Notes: a model not told the origin generated them from the sequence alone. Counted from the stretch's first letter, positions 33,868-43,442 are shown. The stretch is DNA of 64,000 nucleotides from Marinilactibacillus sp036039175 (GCF_036039175.1 NZ_JAYXKP010000002.1:124001-188000); one strand, 5' to 3'. A program made the numbers and translations.

Positions 33868-34941
33868 TTACTCTCCTGGAGTTTCTGGAACTTCAATGTC
33901 TCCACTAATGATAGATTCCATAGCTTCTTGAACGGCAGTCCAAGCTTCTTCAGACATATTACCTTCAGTGACACCAACACCATCTTCAGCTAAACCATAA
34001 ATTAAGTTTTCTCCACCTTGGAAGCCTTCATCTCTTGCTTCGTTTGAAGCCAATTGAATTGCCGCTCCTACGCCTTTAAGAGAAGAAGTTAAGGTTAAGT
34101 TTCCACCTGAGTATTCACCTAATTCTTCTTGATCACGGTCTACTCCGATAACCCATAATTGTTCTTCAGAACCTGATTCCATTAAGTCAGCCGCTTCTGT
34201 GAACACGCCGTTACCTACAGCTCCAGATGCATGATAAATGATATCCGCTCCTGCAGAGTACATACCAGCAGCAATTTGTTGTCCGATCGCTGCATCAGAG
34301 AAAGATTCAGCATAACGTACTTCTACTTCGATTGCAGGATCTACTGATTTAACACCTTCAACAAATCCAGCTTCGAACTTATCAATAACCGGTCCAGCAA
34401 TCCCACCAATGAATCCAACTTTATTTGTTTCAGTCGTGTGTGCAGCTGCAACACCTACTAGATAAGCTGCTTCATTATCACGGAAGTTCAATGAAATAAC
34501 ATTATCCGCTTCAACCACTGAATCAATGATCCCAAAGTGTTGGTTAGGATTGCTACTTGCAACATCTTCAACCGCTTCAGCTAATTGGAAGCCAACTCCG
34601 TAAATGATATCAAATTCTGCTTGAATTGCTTGATTCAAGTTCGGTACGAAATCTTGTGCATCATTTGATTGGAAGTAATCTACTGCATCAGCTCCATAAC
34701 CATTTTCATCTGCCCAAGCTTGCATACCTTCCCAAGCTGATTGGTTAAATGAACGGTCATCTACGCCACCTTCATCTGTTACCATACCAAGCTTGAATTC
34801 AGCCGTTTCTTCGGTATCTGGAGTAGTAGTATCGTCAGCAGGTGTTGATGAGCCTGTATCACTTGCGTCTTGTCCCTGGCAAGCTGCTAATAGCATAGCA
34901 GATGCTCCAATTGCAAAAAGATTTCTTAATTTAGTAGTCAT
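33868..34941 (-). CDS. nupN: BMP-family nucleoside-binding lipoprotein
   Basis: A 357-residue substrate-binding lipoprotein of the BMP/PnrA/TmpC family. The signal peptide ends in the lipobox LLAAC (Cys near residue 21), followed by an acidic Thr/Asp/Ser linker. The mature domain has FKLGMVTDEGGVDDRSFNQS, VGFIGGIAGPVIDKFEAGF and GVDRDQEELGEY, typical of purine-nucleoside receptors. It captures nucleosides for the NupOPQ complex downstream. The ATG follows a GGAGG site 6-7 bases upstream. First gene of the operon. Confidence 0.92.
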   Translation of the reverse strand: MTTKLRNLFAIGASAMLLAACQGQDASDTGSSTPADDTTTPDTEETAEFKLGMVTDEGGVDDRSFNQSAWEGMQAWADENGYGADAVDYFQSNDAQDFVPNLNQAIQAEFDIIYGVGFQLAEAVEDVASSNPNQHFGIIDSVVEADNVISLNFRDNEAAYLVGVAAAHTTETNKVGFIGGIAGPVIDKFEAGFVEGVKSVDPAIEVEVRYAESFSDAAIGQQIAAGMYSAGADIIYHASGAVGNGVFTEAADLMESGSEEQLWVIGVDRDQEELGEYSGGNLTLTSSLKGVGAAIQLASNEARDEGFQGGENLIYGLAEDGVGVTEGNMSEEAWTAVQEAMESIISGDIEVPETPGE

Positions 34942-35206
34942 TACGAAATTCCTCCAATTAAAGTTGTATGTAGAGCTGCTCCTGAATCAGTATCTAACAA
35001 AGGTCTGTTTAATCCACTTAATTCATTCCACAATTCTTTGTTTCTTATCTCGAATTAATAGTAACATCTTTGTAAAGAAAAATAAAGCCCAAATACGATT
35101 AATTAACAGGAAACCGATTCAGAACGTTCACATGAAACCGCTCTATACCCGTACGTTCGGAAAATGATACCGGATTTTTTCATATTCTATAGCTTTTTGC
35201 TCAAAA
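34942..35206. other. control region of the nucleoside importer operon
   Basis: No gene and no purine riboswitch seen. A possible -10 TACTAT (- strand, about 35058-35063) has a weak -35. Further upstream TTTTCCGAAC (- strand, near 35155-35164) carries the PurR PurBox core CCGAAC, and a second GAACGTTC lies about 30 bases closer to the gene. The spacing does not fit the known PurR layouts well, so this is a weak candidate. Confidence 0.3.
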
Positions 35207-35245
35207 AAAGAATGTAGAGATTATGTCGTATTCTCTACATTCTTT
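35207..35245 (-). terminator. terminator after ftsK
   Basis: A 14-bp perfect stem, AAAGAATGTAGAGA (35207-35220) with TCTCTACATTCTTT (35232-35245), followed on the - strand by a T run. Confidence 0.88.
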
Positions 35246-35260
35246 ACATAAAATTCATTT

Positions 35261-37603
35261 TTACTCTAAACTATTTTCCGCAGAATCCATTTCAGGTTGG
35301 ACGAGTACTTCTCTAGGTTTTGACCCTTCCGATTGTCCCACGACACCTCTATCTTCCATTTCATCGACGATTCGTGCTGCTCTGTTATACCCAATTCTAA
35401 ATCTTCTTTGTAGTAGCGAAATACTTGCTGTCTGCATATCCACAACTAATGCCACTGCTTCTTCATATAGTTCGTCTTCGGCTTCTCCCTGGCTGACAAC
35501 TGGTTCATCTTTTGGAATCATTTCTTCTACATAGTTCGCTTCTTGTTGTTCTTTAACGAAATGAACGATGGCTTCTACTTCTTCATCAGAGATAAAAGCA
35601 CCCTGTACTCGGTTCGGTTTATTCTCACCCATTGGCTGGAATAACATATCTCCTCTACCTAATAGTTTCTCCGCACCATTCCCGTCTAGAATTGTTCTAG
35701 AGTCTGTTCCACTTGAAACAGCAAAGGCAATTCTGGAAGGTACATTTGCTTTTATGATTCCTGTAATAACATCTACTGAAGGTCTTTGAGTGGCAAGAAT
35801 CATATGAATTCCCGCAGCTCTTGCCATTTGAGCTAGTCTTGTAATGGAATCTTCCACATCATTAGAAGCAACCATCATCAAATCAGCAAGCTCATCTACA
35901 ATAACGACAATATACGGCAGTGGCAGTAGAGCTTCTTCTCTTTCTTCATTCTTTTTCTTAACAAACTGATTGTAACCAGCCATATTTCTTGTTCCACTAG
36001 CAGCAAAGAGCTCATAACGTCTTTCCATTTCCTGAACCACTTTATGCAATGCTTGTGAAGCTTTTTTAGGATTCGTTACAACCGGAGTCAATAAATGTGG
36101 AATGCCGTTATAGACGTTCAATTCAACCATTTTTGGATCAATCATCATCAATTTGACTTCATTCGGTTTTGCTTTCAATAGTAAACTGATGATAATCCCA
36201 TTGATTGCAACTGACTTACCAGATCCGGTCGCTCCAGCTACTAACAAATGAGGCATTTTGGCAAGATCTGCCATTGCGACATTTCCAGCAATATCTCTAC
36301 CTAATGGCACTTCAAGCAGCTGATCTTTGTTATTGATCTGACCTTCAATCACATCTCTAAATGAAACCATACTCACTTCTGAGTTTGGAACTTCAATTCC
36401 AATAAGTGCTTTACCTGGAATTGGCGCTTCCATACGAATGTCTTTAGCTGCAAGCGCAAGTGCAATATCATCCGTCAATCCAACTACTTTACTCACTTTA
36501 ACACCAGTAGCTGGCTGAATTTCGTATTTTGTTACAGCTGGACCAAGATTGGCTTTCGTAACTTTGGCTTTCACACCAAAACTTTCAAAAGTTTCTTCCA
36601 ATTTTTTTACGTTTTCTTGAATAATCGAATACTCATCCGACTGATCCACAGGTTCTCTGACATTCAATAATGAAATCGGAGGTAGTTTGTATTGTTCATT
36701 CTCTTCTTCCCCGATTTCAAAATCAACTGTTGCTGTTTCTGAACTTACAGCTTCTTCTTTAGGTTCTTCCACTTTAGTATTCTGCTGGAATCCTTCAATT
36801 TTCAGAGCCATCTGACCAGCTAAAACGTCTTGTGATTCAGTTTCATCTATTAATGGGGCACTAGTATCTTCTTGATCTTCTACTTGCAGACCGTTAACTT
36901 CTGGCACTTCGGTTACTGGTTTTTCAGTCCTCGTTCTTTTAGGTTTTTGAGATTTTTTTGACTTCTTCTTTTTATTTTTTCTATTAGTATGACTTTCTTT
37001 GATACGACCAGCTAACTTTCCAGTAGATTCTAAAAGTCTAGCTCCTACAGATCGCAAACGCTCAAGTAGATTTTTATACGACAACTGGAACATCGTCATA
37101 ATCCCTATGAAAATAAACATCGCCATCATTAGATAAGTGCCCACTGAAGAAAACAGGAAGTAACTCGTTGCATAAAGAACAGCACCAATCATACCACCAC
37201 CGATACTTTGTCCTATCGTCACACTAGTAAACTGCGGAACGAACATTCGCCAAGTTGCACTGATAATATTGACATCAGCATTCATAATTGGAGAAAATAA
37301 TTGTGCGTGCTGCCATACAACGAGTGCACAAAACAGTAAGAATCCTCCGAGCCATCTTTGGCTCTTCAAGCTTGGTTTCTTTCCTTTAATTAAAAGATAA
37401 ATCCCAATCAAAATGAATACAAAAGATACAACTATGTAGGTCTCTCCTACAAAAATACGCAAAACATTGGCAAAGAAACGACCTACAAATCCGAATTGCC
37501 CTATTGCTAAAAAGTTTATAATCAATATGATAATGCCTACAAGTTCTGAAGAAACTTTGGATTGTTTCTTTTTAGGTCTTCCCCTTTTACGTGCCTGTGC
37601 CAT
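35261..37603 (-). CDS. ftsK: DNA translocase FtsK/SpoIIIE
   Basis: A 780-residue septal DNA pump. Four hydrophobic segments lie in residues 20-170, followed by a Lys/Arg-rich then acidic linker. The FtsK motor comes next, with Walker A GATGSGKSVAINGI near residue 460 and a VVIVDELADLMM Walker B near 570. The C-terminal gamma winged helix (SISLLQRRFRIGYNRAARIVDEME) reads orienting sequences. It clears chromosomal DNA from the closing septum and assists dimer resolution. Length and order are as expected for Firmicutes. Confidence 0.96.
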   Translation of the reverse strand: MAQARKRGRPKKKQSKVSSELVGIIILIINFLAIGQFGFVGRFFANVLRIFVGETYIVVSFVFILIGIYLLIKGKKPSLKSQRWLGGFLLFCALVVWQHAQLFSPIMNADVNIISATWRMFVPQFTSVTIGQSIGGGMIGAVLYATSYFLFSSVGTYLMMAMFIFIGIMTMFQLSYKNLLERLRSVGARLLESTGKLAGRIKESHTNRKNKKKKSKKSQKPKRTRTEKPVTEVPEVNGLQVEDQEDTSAPLIDETESQDVLAGQMALKIEGFQQNTKVEEPKEEAVSSETATVDFEIGEEENEQYKLPPISLLNVREPVDQSDEYSIIQENVKKLEETFESFGVKAKVTKANLGPAVTKYEIQPATGVKVSKVVGLTDDIALALAAKDIRMEAPIPGKALIGIEVPNSEVSMVSFRDVIEGQINNKDQLLEVPLGRDIAGNVAMADLAKMPHLLVAGATGSGKSVAINGIIISLLLKAKPNEVKLMMIDPKMVELNVYNGIPHLLTPVVTNPKKASQALHKVVQEMERRYELFAASGTRNMAGYNQFVKKKNEEREEALLPLPYIVVIVDELADLMMVASNDVEDSITRLAQMARAAGIHMILATQRPSVDVITGIIKANVPSRIAFAVSSGTDSRTILDGNGAEKLLGRGDMLFQPMGENKPNRVQGAFISDEEVEAIVHFVKEQQEANYVEEMIPKDEPVVSQGEAEDELYEEAVALVVDMQTASISLLQRRFRIGYNRAARIVDEMEDRGVVGQSEGSKPREVLVQPEMDSAENSLE

Positions 37604-37776
37604 AAAATTACTCCTCTAATTCTATTCTTTTCCTATTAATTATATCATGAAAACAAGGGGTACGGAAGTTCGTTCTTTTTAAAGAAATTAATCATCCTCT
37701 ATATCGACGTAACTTTTGACGTCTGATCTTATTTACCTGTAAACTCAGGATAATAAAACTTTTAGGAGGAATAAAT

Positions 37777-38148
37777 ATGGGATCAATATTTGATGATTTT
37801 TTTAAAAAGGGACAGGAAAATACAGAAGTTGGAACAGTTGAGTATATAAATGAACGGCAGACTGGTGTAGATAAAGACAAGATCTCTCTTAAAGTATTCG
37901 GACGCGTTCAAGGTGTAGGATTTCGGTTTACAACTAAACAAGCAGCTGACGAGATTGGCGTCACTGGTATCGTGAGAAATGAACCCGATGGATCTGTTTA
38001 TTCGGAGGCGATTGGTACCTCTGAGCAAATAGACAAATTTATCGATGCAGTGAGCAAGGGACCTAGTCCTTCTGCAAAAGTTGACAAAGTTGTGGTTAAA
38101 TTTGATCAAAACATTGAAGAAAAATCAAATTTTTCACAGTCTAATTGA
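37777..38148 (+). CDS. acyP: acylphosphatase with an N-terminal extension
   Basis: A 123-residue protein whose residues about 33-120 are an acylphosphatase domain: VFGRVQGVGFRFTTK contains the phosphate-binding Arg, and GIVRNEPDGSV the catalytic Asn. It hydrolyses acyl phosphates such as acetyl phosphate. Ordinary acylphosphatases are about 90 residues; here some 32 charged residues precede the domain. TAGGAGG before the ATG at 37777 supports the longer form. It lies 74 bases upstream of yidC on the same strand, a neighbour pair often seen in Firmicutes. Confidence 0.9.
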   Translation: MGSIFDDFFKKGQENTEVGTVEYINERQTGVDKDKISLKVFGRVQGVGFRFTTKQAADEIGVTGIVRNEPDGSVYSEAIGTSEQIDKFIDAVSKGPSPSAKVDKVVVKFDQNIEEKSNFSQSN

Positions 38149-38222
38149 AATCTCTTACTTTATAAGGTATAGTGAGAATTGGCGTTTTAATACTACTAAC
38201 TCACTTAAGGGATTGAATTATT

Positions 38223-39194
38223 TTGAAAAATAGAGCAAAAAAATGGATACTTTCTCTCGGAATGCTATCCTTAGTCGTCTTCATGTCAGGATGTATCCGA
38301 ATTGATCAGTCAACCGGAGAACCCGCAGGAGCTATATCGCAATTCTTGTTTGACTATCTGGTACTCCCTACTCAGCAATTCATTGAATTACTCTATAATC
38401 TTTTAGGTAGTTATGGTCTAGCCATTATTGCCATTACGATTATCGTTCGTATTCTGATTTTGCCATTAAGTATCAAGCAACAACGTACGACACTGGAACA
38501 ACAAGTTAAAATGTCTGTTGTAAAACCAGCAGCCGATGAAATTCAAGCTGAAATGAAAGAATCAACGGATCCTAAACAAAAACAAGAACTTCAAGCAGAA
38601 CTAATGGAACTTTATCGTGAAAATAACGTGAATATGCTCGGTGGCGTTGCCGGATGTTTACCACTACTCATTCAAATGCCTGTCTTTACTGCCATGTTCC
38701 AAGCGATTCGTATGTCAGAATCCATTCAGAACGCTACGTTTTTAGGAATTGAATTGGGTACTCAGAGTATTCTGCTTGCTTTGATCACAGGTGCAATCTA
38801 TTATGCTCAAACAAGAGTTATGTTACTGGGTATGCCTGAAGAACAAAGAAAGCAATCGAACACTATGATGTTAATGAACCCGATTATGCTTCTAGTTATC
38901 TCATTTACAAGTCCTGCAGGATTGACACTTTACTGGTTAGTTGGTGGATTCGTTGCAATTGCACAATCTGCAATCACAACTTTTTATTACAAGCCAAAAA
39001 TTCAAGCAGAATTAAAAGAGAAACACGGTGAAGTACAAGTCGTTGCCCGTAAGCCAAGAGCACGTAAAACGGCCGAAAAAGTAGAACCATCTACTGGTAT
39101 CACTTCTTCAAACAATGCTTCTAGTCGTAACCGAAAATCATCAAGTCCTTTCGAAAGTAAAAACAGACGCAACGAAGGTAAACAAAAGAAATAG
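38223..39194 (+). CDS. yidC: membrane protein insertase YidC/OxaA (lipoprotein type)
   Basis: A 323-residue insertase. The signal peptide ends in VVFMSGC, a lipobox-like motif (Cys near residue 24), as in Gram-positive YidC proteins. Five hydrophobic segments follow, with the hydrophilic-groove helix AIIAITIIVRILILPLSIKQ carrying the conserved Arg. The C-terminal tail of about 55 residues is strongly basic (KPRARKTAEK to the end), the YidC2-like feature that contacts ribosomes. Start TTG at 38223 with AAGGG upstream. It inserts membrane proteins alone or with Sec. Confidence 0.94.
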   Translation: MKNRAKKWILSLGMLSLVVFMSGCIRIDQSTGEPAGAISQFLFDYLVLPTQQFIELLYNLLGSYGLAIIAITIIVRILILPLSIKQQRTTLEQQVKMSVVKPAADEIQAEMKESTDPKQKQELQAELMELYRENNVNMLGGVAGCLPLLIQMPVFTAMFQAIRMSESIQNATFLGIELGTQSILLALITGAIYYAQTRVMLLGMPEEQRKQSNTMMLMNPIMLLVISFTSPAGLTLYWLVGGFVAIAQSAITTFYYKPKIQAELKEKHGEVQVVARKPRARKTAEKVEPSTGITSSNNASSRNRKSSSPFESKNRRNEGKQKK

Positions 39195-39200
39195 TATAAA

Positions 39201-39247
39201 AAAAGAGTCACAAGCTAAGGAATTACTCCTCTGCTTGTGGCTCTTTT
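39201..39247. terminator. bidirectional terminator overlapping the end of the histidine kinase gene
   Basis: AAAAGAGTCACAAGC (39201-39215) pairs with GCTTGTGGCTCTTTT (39233-39247), with one G-U pair on the RNA. The loop contains the kinase stop codon (39223-39225), and the second arm is the last few kinase codons, so yidC termination uses kinase coding sequence. Confidence 0.85.
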
Positions 39248-40767
39248 GTTTTATGATTTAACTCATCATCCGTTATCTTTAATACAGGTAGCATGATTCT
39301 GAAAATCGAACCATGATTCAGCACACTTTCGGCCCAAATCCTACCTTTATACCCTTCAATCAGTTGCTTGGCAATAGATAATCCAAGCCCATTTCCACCC
39401 TTGTAACGACTACGTGCCTTGTCGATACGGTAGAATCGGTTAAAGATCTTCTCGGTATCTTCTTCTGTCATGCCTTCTCCGTAATCCTGAATGGCAATTT
39501 GGATTTCTTTGCTATCAAGTGAAACAGAAATATGCACTTCTTTTTTATCCGTAGAATACTTAACTGCATTATCCAGTAAAATAATCAAAATCTGCTCCAA
39601 GTGATTACGGTAGATATTAACATAAACTTCTTTTCGAAGATCGTCATCTAAAATAAATACGAAGTCTGGATGTACGAGTTTGATATTATTAAATGTTGCG
39701 TAAATAATCTGACGTACCGGCGTCTGTTCATTTTTGTAATGAATTTCGACTTGTTCAGCTCTAGATAAATCCAACATTTCTTGAACAAGGCTTTTCATTC
39801 TGCCAATTTCTTGTAGAGAAGCATCTAAGGATTCTTCTAAAACCGTTGGGTCATCTTTTCCCCATCTATTCAGTAATTTCAAATGCCCTTCTACTACCGC
39901 TACCGGTGTTCTTAATTCATGTGATACATCTTCAACAAACTGTTTCTGATGTTCGATGTTTTTCTGCATCCGGTCAAGCATATTGTTATAAGCGTTGGCC
40001 AGATCTGTCAGTTCATCACGCCCATCTCCAACATCAATTCTTTCAACGGATTCTGGATCCAATTCGATACTCTTCATAGCATCTGTGATTTTTCTGATTG
40101 GTTGCAAGAATTTTCGAGCAATAAAATAACCTATAATAGCACTAAACATCAAAGCAATCACGCCAGTAACCAGTATGGCCATCAAAACACTGTCAGACAG
40201 CTGATGATACGAGTAAAGAGAATTAACGACTTGTACATAACCAATATGATCATTATTTAAATAAGAATAAATGGGTTTTCTGGCAGCAAAGGCTTCGCCA
40301 TAAGGACCATCAATTGTATCAATCCGTAAATCCTTTGTGGGTGCGAAATCAGTTGAAAACGTCGCTGTTTCATAGAGTAATTCTGACTCAGTATTAAAAA
40401 TCCGAACGTACATCCCGCCTTGACCGATACGTAAAGGAATAGGCGTTTCCTCATCGACATCTTCTGCTTCGGGATCAGGAAGTGTAGGAATAAGCCTAGA
40501 GTTACTTAATTCCAGCGTATCTGCAACAGATTCTTCTGTTAAATCGTAGAATTGCTGACCGAATCTATCTGACAGATTCTGAACTGTATCTCTTAAAGCG
40601 ACTTCTTCGTTCTCTAACATACTTCGCTGAAAACTCACATAAAGAATCGTCGAGAAAATCGTATAAGTCAAAAAAATCGCAATGGCTGCGCCAATCGTCC
40701 ATTTCCATCTTAAAGAAATTCTCTTTTTCTGATTCATATCATTTTCAGTTGTTACGACCTGTTTCAC
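39223..40767 (-). CDS. covS: sensor histidine kinase (CovS/ArlS-like)
   Basis: A 514-residue membrane kinase. It has a transmembrane helix near residues 22-45, an extracellular sensor domain to about 185, a second helix, a HAMP linker, a HisKA domain with phospho-acceptor His283 in SHELRTPVAVVEGHL, and an HATPase domain with LLDNAVKYS and GNGLGLSIAKQLIEGY. The HELRTPVAVVEGHLKLLNRW block closely resembles CovS of streptococci; the signal sensed here is unknown. The start is a GTG overlapping the regulator's stop (GTGA), giving coupled synthesis. Confidence 0.9.
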   Translation of the reverse strand: MKQVVTTENDMNQKKRISLRWKWTIGAAIAIFLTYTIFSTILYVSFQRSMLENEEVALRDTVQNLSDRFGQQFYDLTEESVADTLELSNSRLIPTLPDPEAEDVDEETPIPLRIGQGGMYVRIFNTESELLYETATFSTDFAPTKDLRIDTIDGPYGEAFAARKPIYSYLNNDHIGYVQVVNSLYSYHQLSDSVLMAILVTGVIALMFSAIIGYFIARKFLQPIRKITDAMKSIELDPESVERIDVGDGRDELTDLANAYNNMLDRMQKNIEHQKQFVEDVSHELRTPVAVVEGHLKLLNRWGKDDPTVLEESLDASLQEIGRMKSLVQEMLDLSRAEQVEIHYKNEQTPVRQIIYATFNNIKLVHPDFVFILDDDLRKEVYVNIYRNHLEQILIILLDNAVKYSTDKKEVHISVSLDSKEIQIAIQDYGEGMTEEDTEKIFNRFYRIDKARSRYKGGNGLGLSIAKQLIEGYKGRIWAESVLNHGSIFRIMLPVLKITDDELNHKTKEPQAEE

Positions 40768-41456
40768 GTACGCATCACATATCCAGTACCTCTAACAGTC
40801 TGAATATAGCTTTCTCTATTTGGAACATCAATTTTGTTTCTCAAGTAACGAATATAAACGTCTACTACGTTTGTCTCAACTTCAGTTTCGTAACCCCATA
40901 CCTTGTTCAACAAAACTTCTCTTGATAATACGACATTAACGTTTTCCATTAACTCAACAAGCAACTCATATTCACGTTTAGTTAATTCGATAACATCTTC
41001 ACCGCGACGAACCACTCGGTTTTCTTTTTCAACGGTTAAGTCTTTGTAAGTTACTGTAGTTTGTCTGTTGGCATTTTCTTCTGTCTCAATTTCAATACGT
41101 CTTAATAGTGCACGCATTCTAGCAAGCAATTCTTCAATCGCAAAAGGTTTTACAACATAGTCATCTGCTCCATGGTCAAAACCAGATACTCGGTCAATCA
41201 CTGAGTCTCTAGCAGTCATCATGATAATCGGTACGTTGCTTACTTGACGAATTCGACGTGCTACATCGATACCGTTTAATTCAGGCAACATAAGGTCCAA
41301 AAGAATAATATCCCATTCTTCATTTTCATCAATAGCAGCTTCAAGTCCAGCACGTCCGTTGAAACGAACTTCTGTTTCGAATCCCTCGTGATTTAATTCT
41401 AACTCCACAAAACGCGCAAGGTTTTTTTCATCTTCTATTATTAAAATTTTACCCAT
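40764..41456 (-). CDS. covR: OmpR-family response regulator (CovR/ArlR-like)
   Basis: 230 residues: a receiver domain with phospho-acceptor Asp54 in DIILLDLMLPELNG and the switch residues Thr of MMTARDS and Lys of YVVKPFAIEELLAR, then a winged-helix DNA-binding domain (LTKREYELLVELME ... VVDVYIRYLRNKID). The receiver closely resembles CovR, a global regulator of surface and virulence genes in streptococci; targets here are not predictable. It is promoter-proximal, with the kinase overlapping by 4 bases. A possible TATAAT lies at 41574-41579 on the - strand, leaving a leader of about 110 bases. Confidence 0.92.
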   Translation of the reverse strand: MGKILIIEDEKNLARFVELELNHEGFETEVRFNGRAGLEAAIDENEEWDIILLDLMLPELNGIDVARRIRQVSNVPIIMMTARDSVIDRVSGFDHGADDYVVKPFAIEELLARMRALLRRIEIETEENANRQTTVTYKDLTVEKENRVVRRGEDVIELTKREYELLVELMENVNVVLSREVLLNKVWGYETEVETNVVDVYIRYLRNKIDVPNRESYIQTVRGTGYVMRT

Positions 41457-41692
41457 TTTTTCAGCTCCCAGTTCTCTATTTACTTTTTTGGATTTTTATT
41501 TATAGTTCAGTTATATTTTAAGAAAAATATATTTTCATTAAGATCATAATCGCTTTATCCTCAAACTAATCCAATTATACACCATCAGTTTAACATAGTT
41601 TTTACACAGAAAAAATGTTAGCTTTAAACTTTTTTCTAATTTTTCTTTAACATGCTTACAATTCCACACAGAAATGACAATTAACACACAAA
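41457..41692. other. AT-rich leader and promoter region of the covRS-like pair
   Basis: No gene on either strand. It contains the candidate -10 at 41574-41579 on the - strand (weak -35) and repeated T/A tracts. I see no defined operator. Confidence 0.4.
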
Positions 41693-41728
41693 AAAATGCA
41701 GATTCCAAAAAAGTGGAATCCACATTTT
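41693..41728 (-). terminator. terminator after gnd
   Basis: AAAATG-CA-GATTCCA (41693-41707) pairs with TGGAATC-CA-CATTTT (41714-41728); the two CA pairs form a symmetric internal mismatch. A T-rich run follows on the - strand. Confidence 0.75.
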
Positions 41729-41765
41729 CCGTTTTTCAATTCAACTTAAACTCGTTTGTTTTTGC

Positions 41766-43202
41766 TTACCATTGTTCTTGGCCGTTGTCTCCGTACCAGT
41801 CAAAGTGGAATGTGCCTTCTTTATCTGTACGTTCATAAGTGTGTGCTCCAAAATAATCACGTTGTGCTTGAATAATATTTGCTGGCAGACGTTCTGAACG
41901 ATAAGAATCGTAGTAAGAGATAGCTGAAGAGAATGCTGGCACAGGAACGCCCGATTGTACAGCTAATCCAACTAGATCACGAACAGATTGTTGGTAGTTT
42001 TTCGTAATGTCTAAGAAATATTCATCAAGAACTAAGTTCTTAAGGTCAGGTGTTCTGTCGTATGCATCTGTAATCTTTTGTAAGAATCCAGCACGAATGA
42101 TACAACCAGCTCGGAAGATTTTTGCGATTTCACCATATTTAAGGTCCCAATTATATTCATCAGAAGCTGTTCTCATTTGAGCAAATCCTTGAGCATAGCT
42201 CATGATTTTACTGAAGTAAAGTGCTTGACGAATTTTTTCAATCAGTTCTTTTTTGTCGCCATTGTATGCTTTGGCAATTGGTTTAGCTAAGACTTTGCTT
42301 GCAGCTACACGCTCGTCTTTAAGAGCAGAGATGTATCTAGCAAATACAGACTCAGTAATCAACGGAAGGGGTACACCTAAGTCAAGCGCACTTTGAGAAG
42401 TCCATTTACCCGTTCCTTTGTTTCCGGCACGGTCTAAGATGATATCAACCATTGGTTTACCTGTTTCTGGATCTTTTTTAGTCAAAGCATCCGCTGTGAT
42501 TTCGATCAAGAAACTGTCTAGTTCTCCAGTATTCCATTCTTTGAAAACTTCAGCGATTTCATCATTAGGAAGGCCTGCAACTTCACTTAATAAGTGATAT
42601 GCTTCAGCAATCAGTTGCATATCTCCATATTCAATTCCGTTATGCACCATTTTCACGTAGTGACCAGCTCCGTTTGGTCCAATGTAAGCTACACATGGTT
42701 CGTTATCTGCAGGTGCTTTAGCAGCAATTTTCTCAAGAATTGGAGCGATTAGATCATACGCTTCTTTTTGACCACCTGGCATAATTGCGGGGCCTTTCAA
42801 TGCGCCTTCTTCTCCACCAGATACTCCAGTACCAATAAAGTTGATGCCTGATTCTGCAAGTTCTTCACTTCTACGGATTGTATCTTTGTAGAACGTGTTT
42901 CCGCCATCTACTAAAATATCTCCTATATCTAAAAAAGGTAATAGTTGTTGAATAACAGCATCTGTTCCTTTACCAGCTTGAACCATCAATAAAATCTGAC
43001 GAGGTGTTTCAAGAGATTGAACAAATTCTTCTAGTTCATAAGTGGCAACTAAGTTCTTACCTGGATTTTCTGCTATGACTGCATCTGTTTTAGCATTTGT
43101 ACGATTGTAGATTGAAACACTGTATCCTCTACTCTCAATATTCAGTGCTAGGTTTTTCCCCATAACGGCCATACCAACGACGCCGACTTGTTGTTTACTC
43201 AA
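41766..43202 (-). CDS. gnd: 6-phosphogluconate dehydrogenase (decarboxylating)
   Basis: About 478 residues; the oxidative pentose-phosphate step from 6-phosphogluconate to ribulose 5-phosphate with NADP. The dinucleotide fold is VGVVGMAVMGKNLALNIESR, the substrate loop GTGVSGGEEGALKGPAIMPGG, the catalytic Lys lies in YVKMVHNGIEYGDMQ, and the C-terminal tail contacts the partner subunit. I prefer the TTG at 43202, giving an N-terminus like other lactic-acid-bacterial Gnd proteins and 10 bases from AGAGGAG; the ATG at 43211 is only 1 base from that site. An in-frame ATG at 43271 would add 20 unlikely residues. Confidence 0.93.
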   Translation of the reverse strand: MSKQQVGVVGMAVMGKNLALNIESRGYSVSIYNRTNAKTDAVIAENPGKNLVATYELEEFVQSLETPRQILLMVQAGKGTDAVIQQLLPFLDIGDILVDGGNTFYKDTIRRSEELAESGINFIGTGVSGGEEGALKGPAIMPGGQKEAYDLIAPILEKIAAKAPADNEPCVAYIGPNGAGHYVKMVHNGIEYGDMQLIAEAYHLLSEVAGLPNDEIAEVFKEWNTGELDSFLIEITADALTKKDPETGKPMVDIILDRAGNKGTGKWTSQSALDLGVPLPLITESVFARYISALKDERVAASKVLAKPIAKAYNGDKKELIEKIRQALYFSKIMSYAQGFAQMRTASDEYNWDLKYGEIAKIFRAGCIIRAGFLQKITDAYDRTPDLKNLVLDEYFLDITKNYQQSVRDLVGLAVQSGVPVPAFSSAISYYDSYRSERLPANIIQAQRDYFGAHTYERTDKEGTFHFDWYGDNGQEQW

Positions 43203-43442
43203 TTGCTTCATTCTCCTCTCAGGTTTGATAGTTAGACTGCACGTCTGCTTATCAATACCCACTCTAATCATTAGGTTTTGTATCTGGAAACTCCAGTGTA
43301 CAAATTAATTATAATCTTTAGCTTAATAGTATCAAACTTTGAACACTTTTAAAACAATCTTCTATACTCTTGAAAAAAAAGCTTATATTGCGTACACTAT
43401 TAACTGACAAGCAACCATCACTTAGAAAGTTGGTGTAGACTA

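Noticed and set aside
34942..35206. Purine riboswitch before the nucleoside importer
   Set aside because: None of the conserved purine-aptamer loops could be found; only a weak PurBox core is visible.
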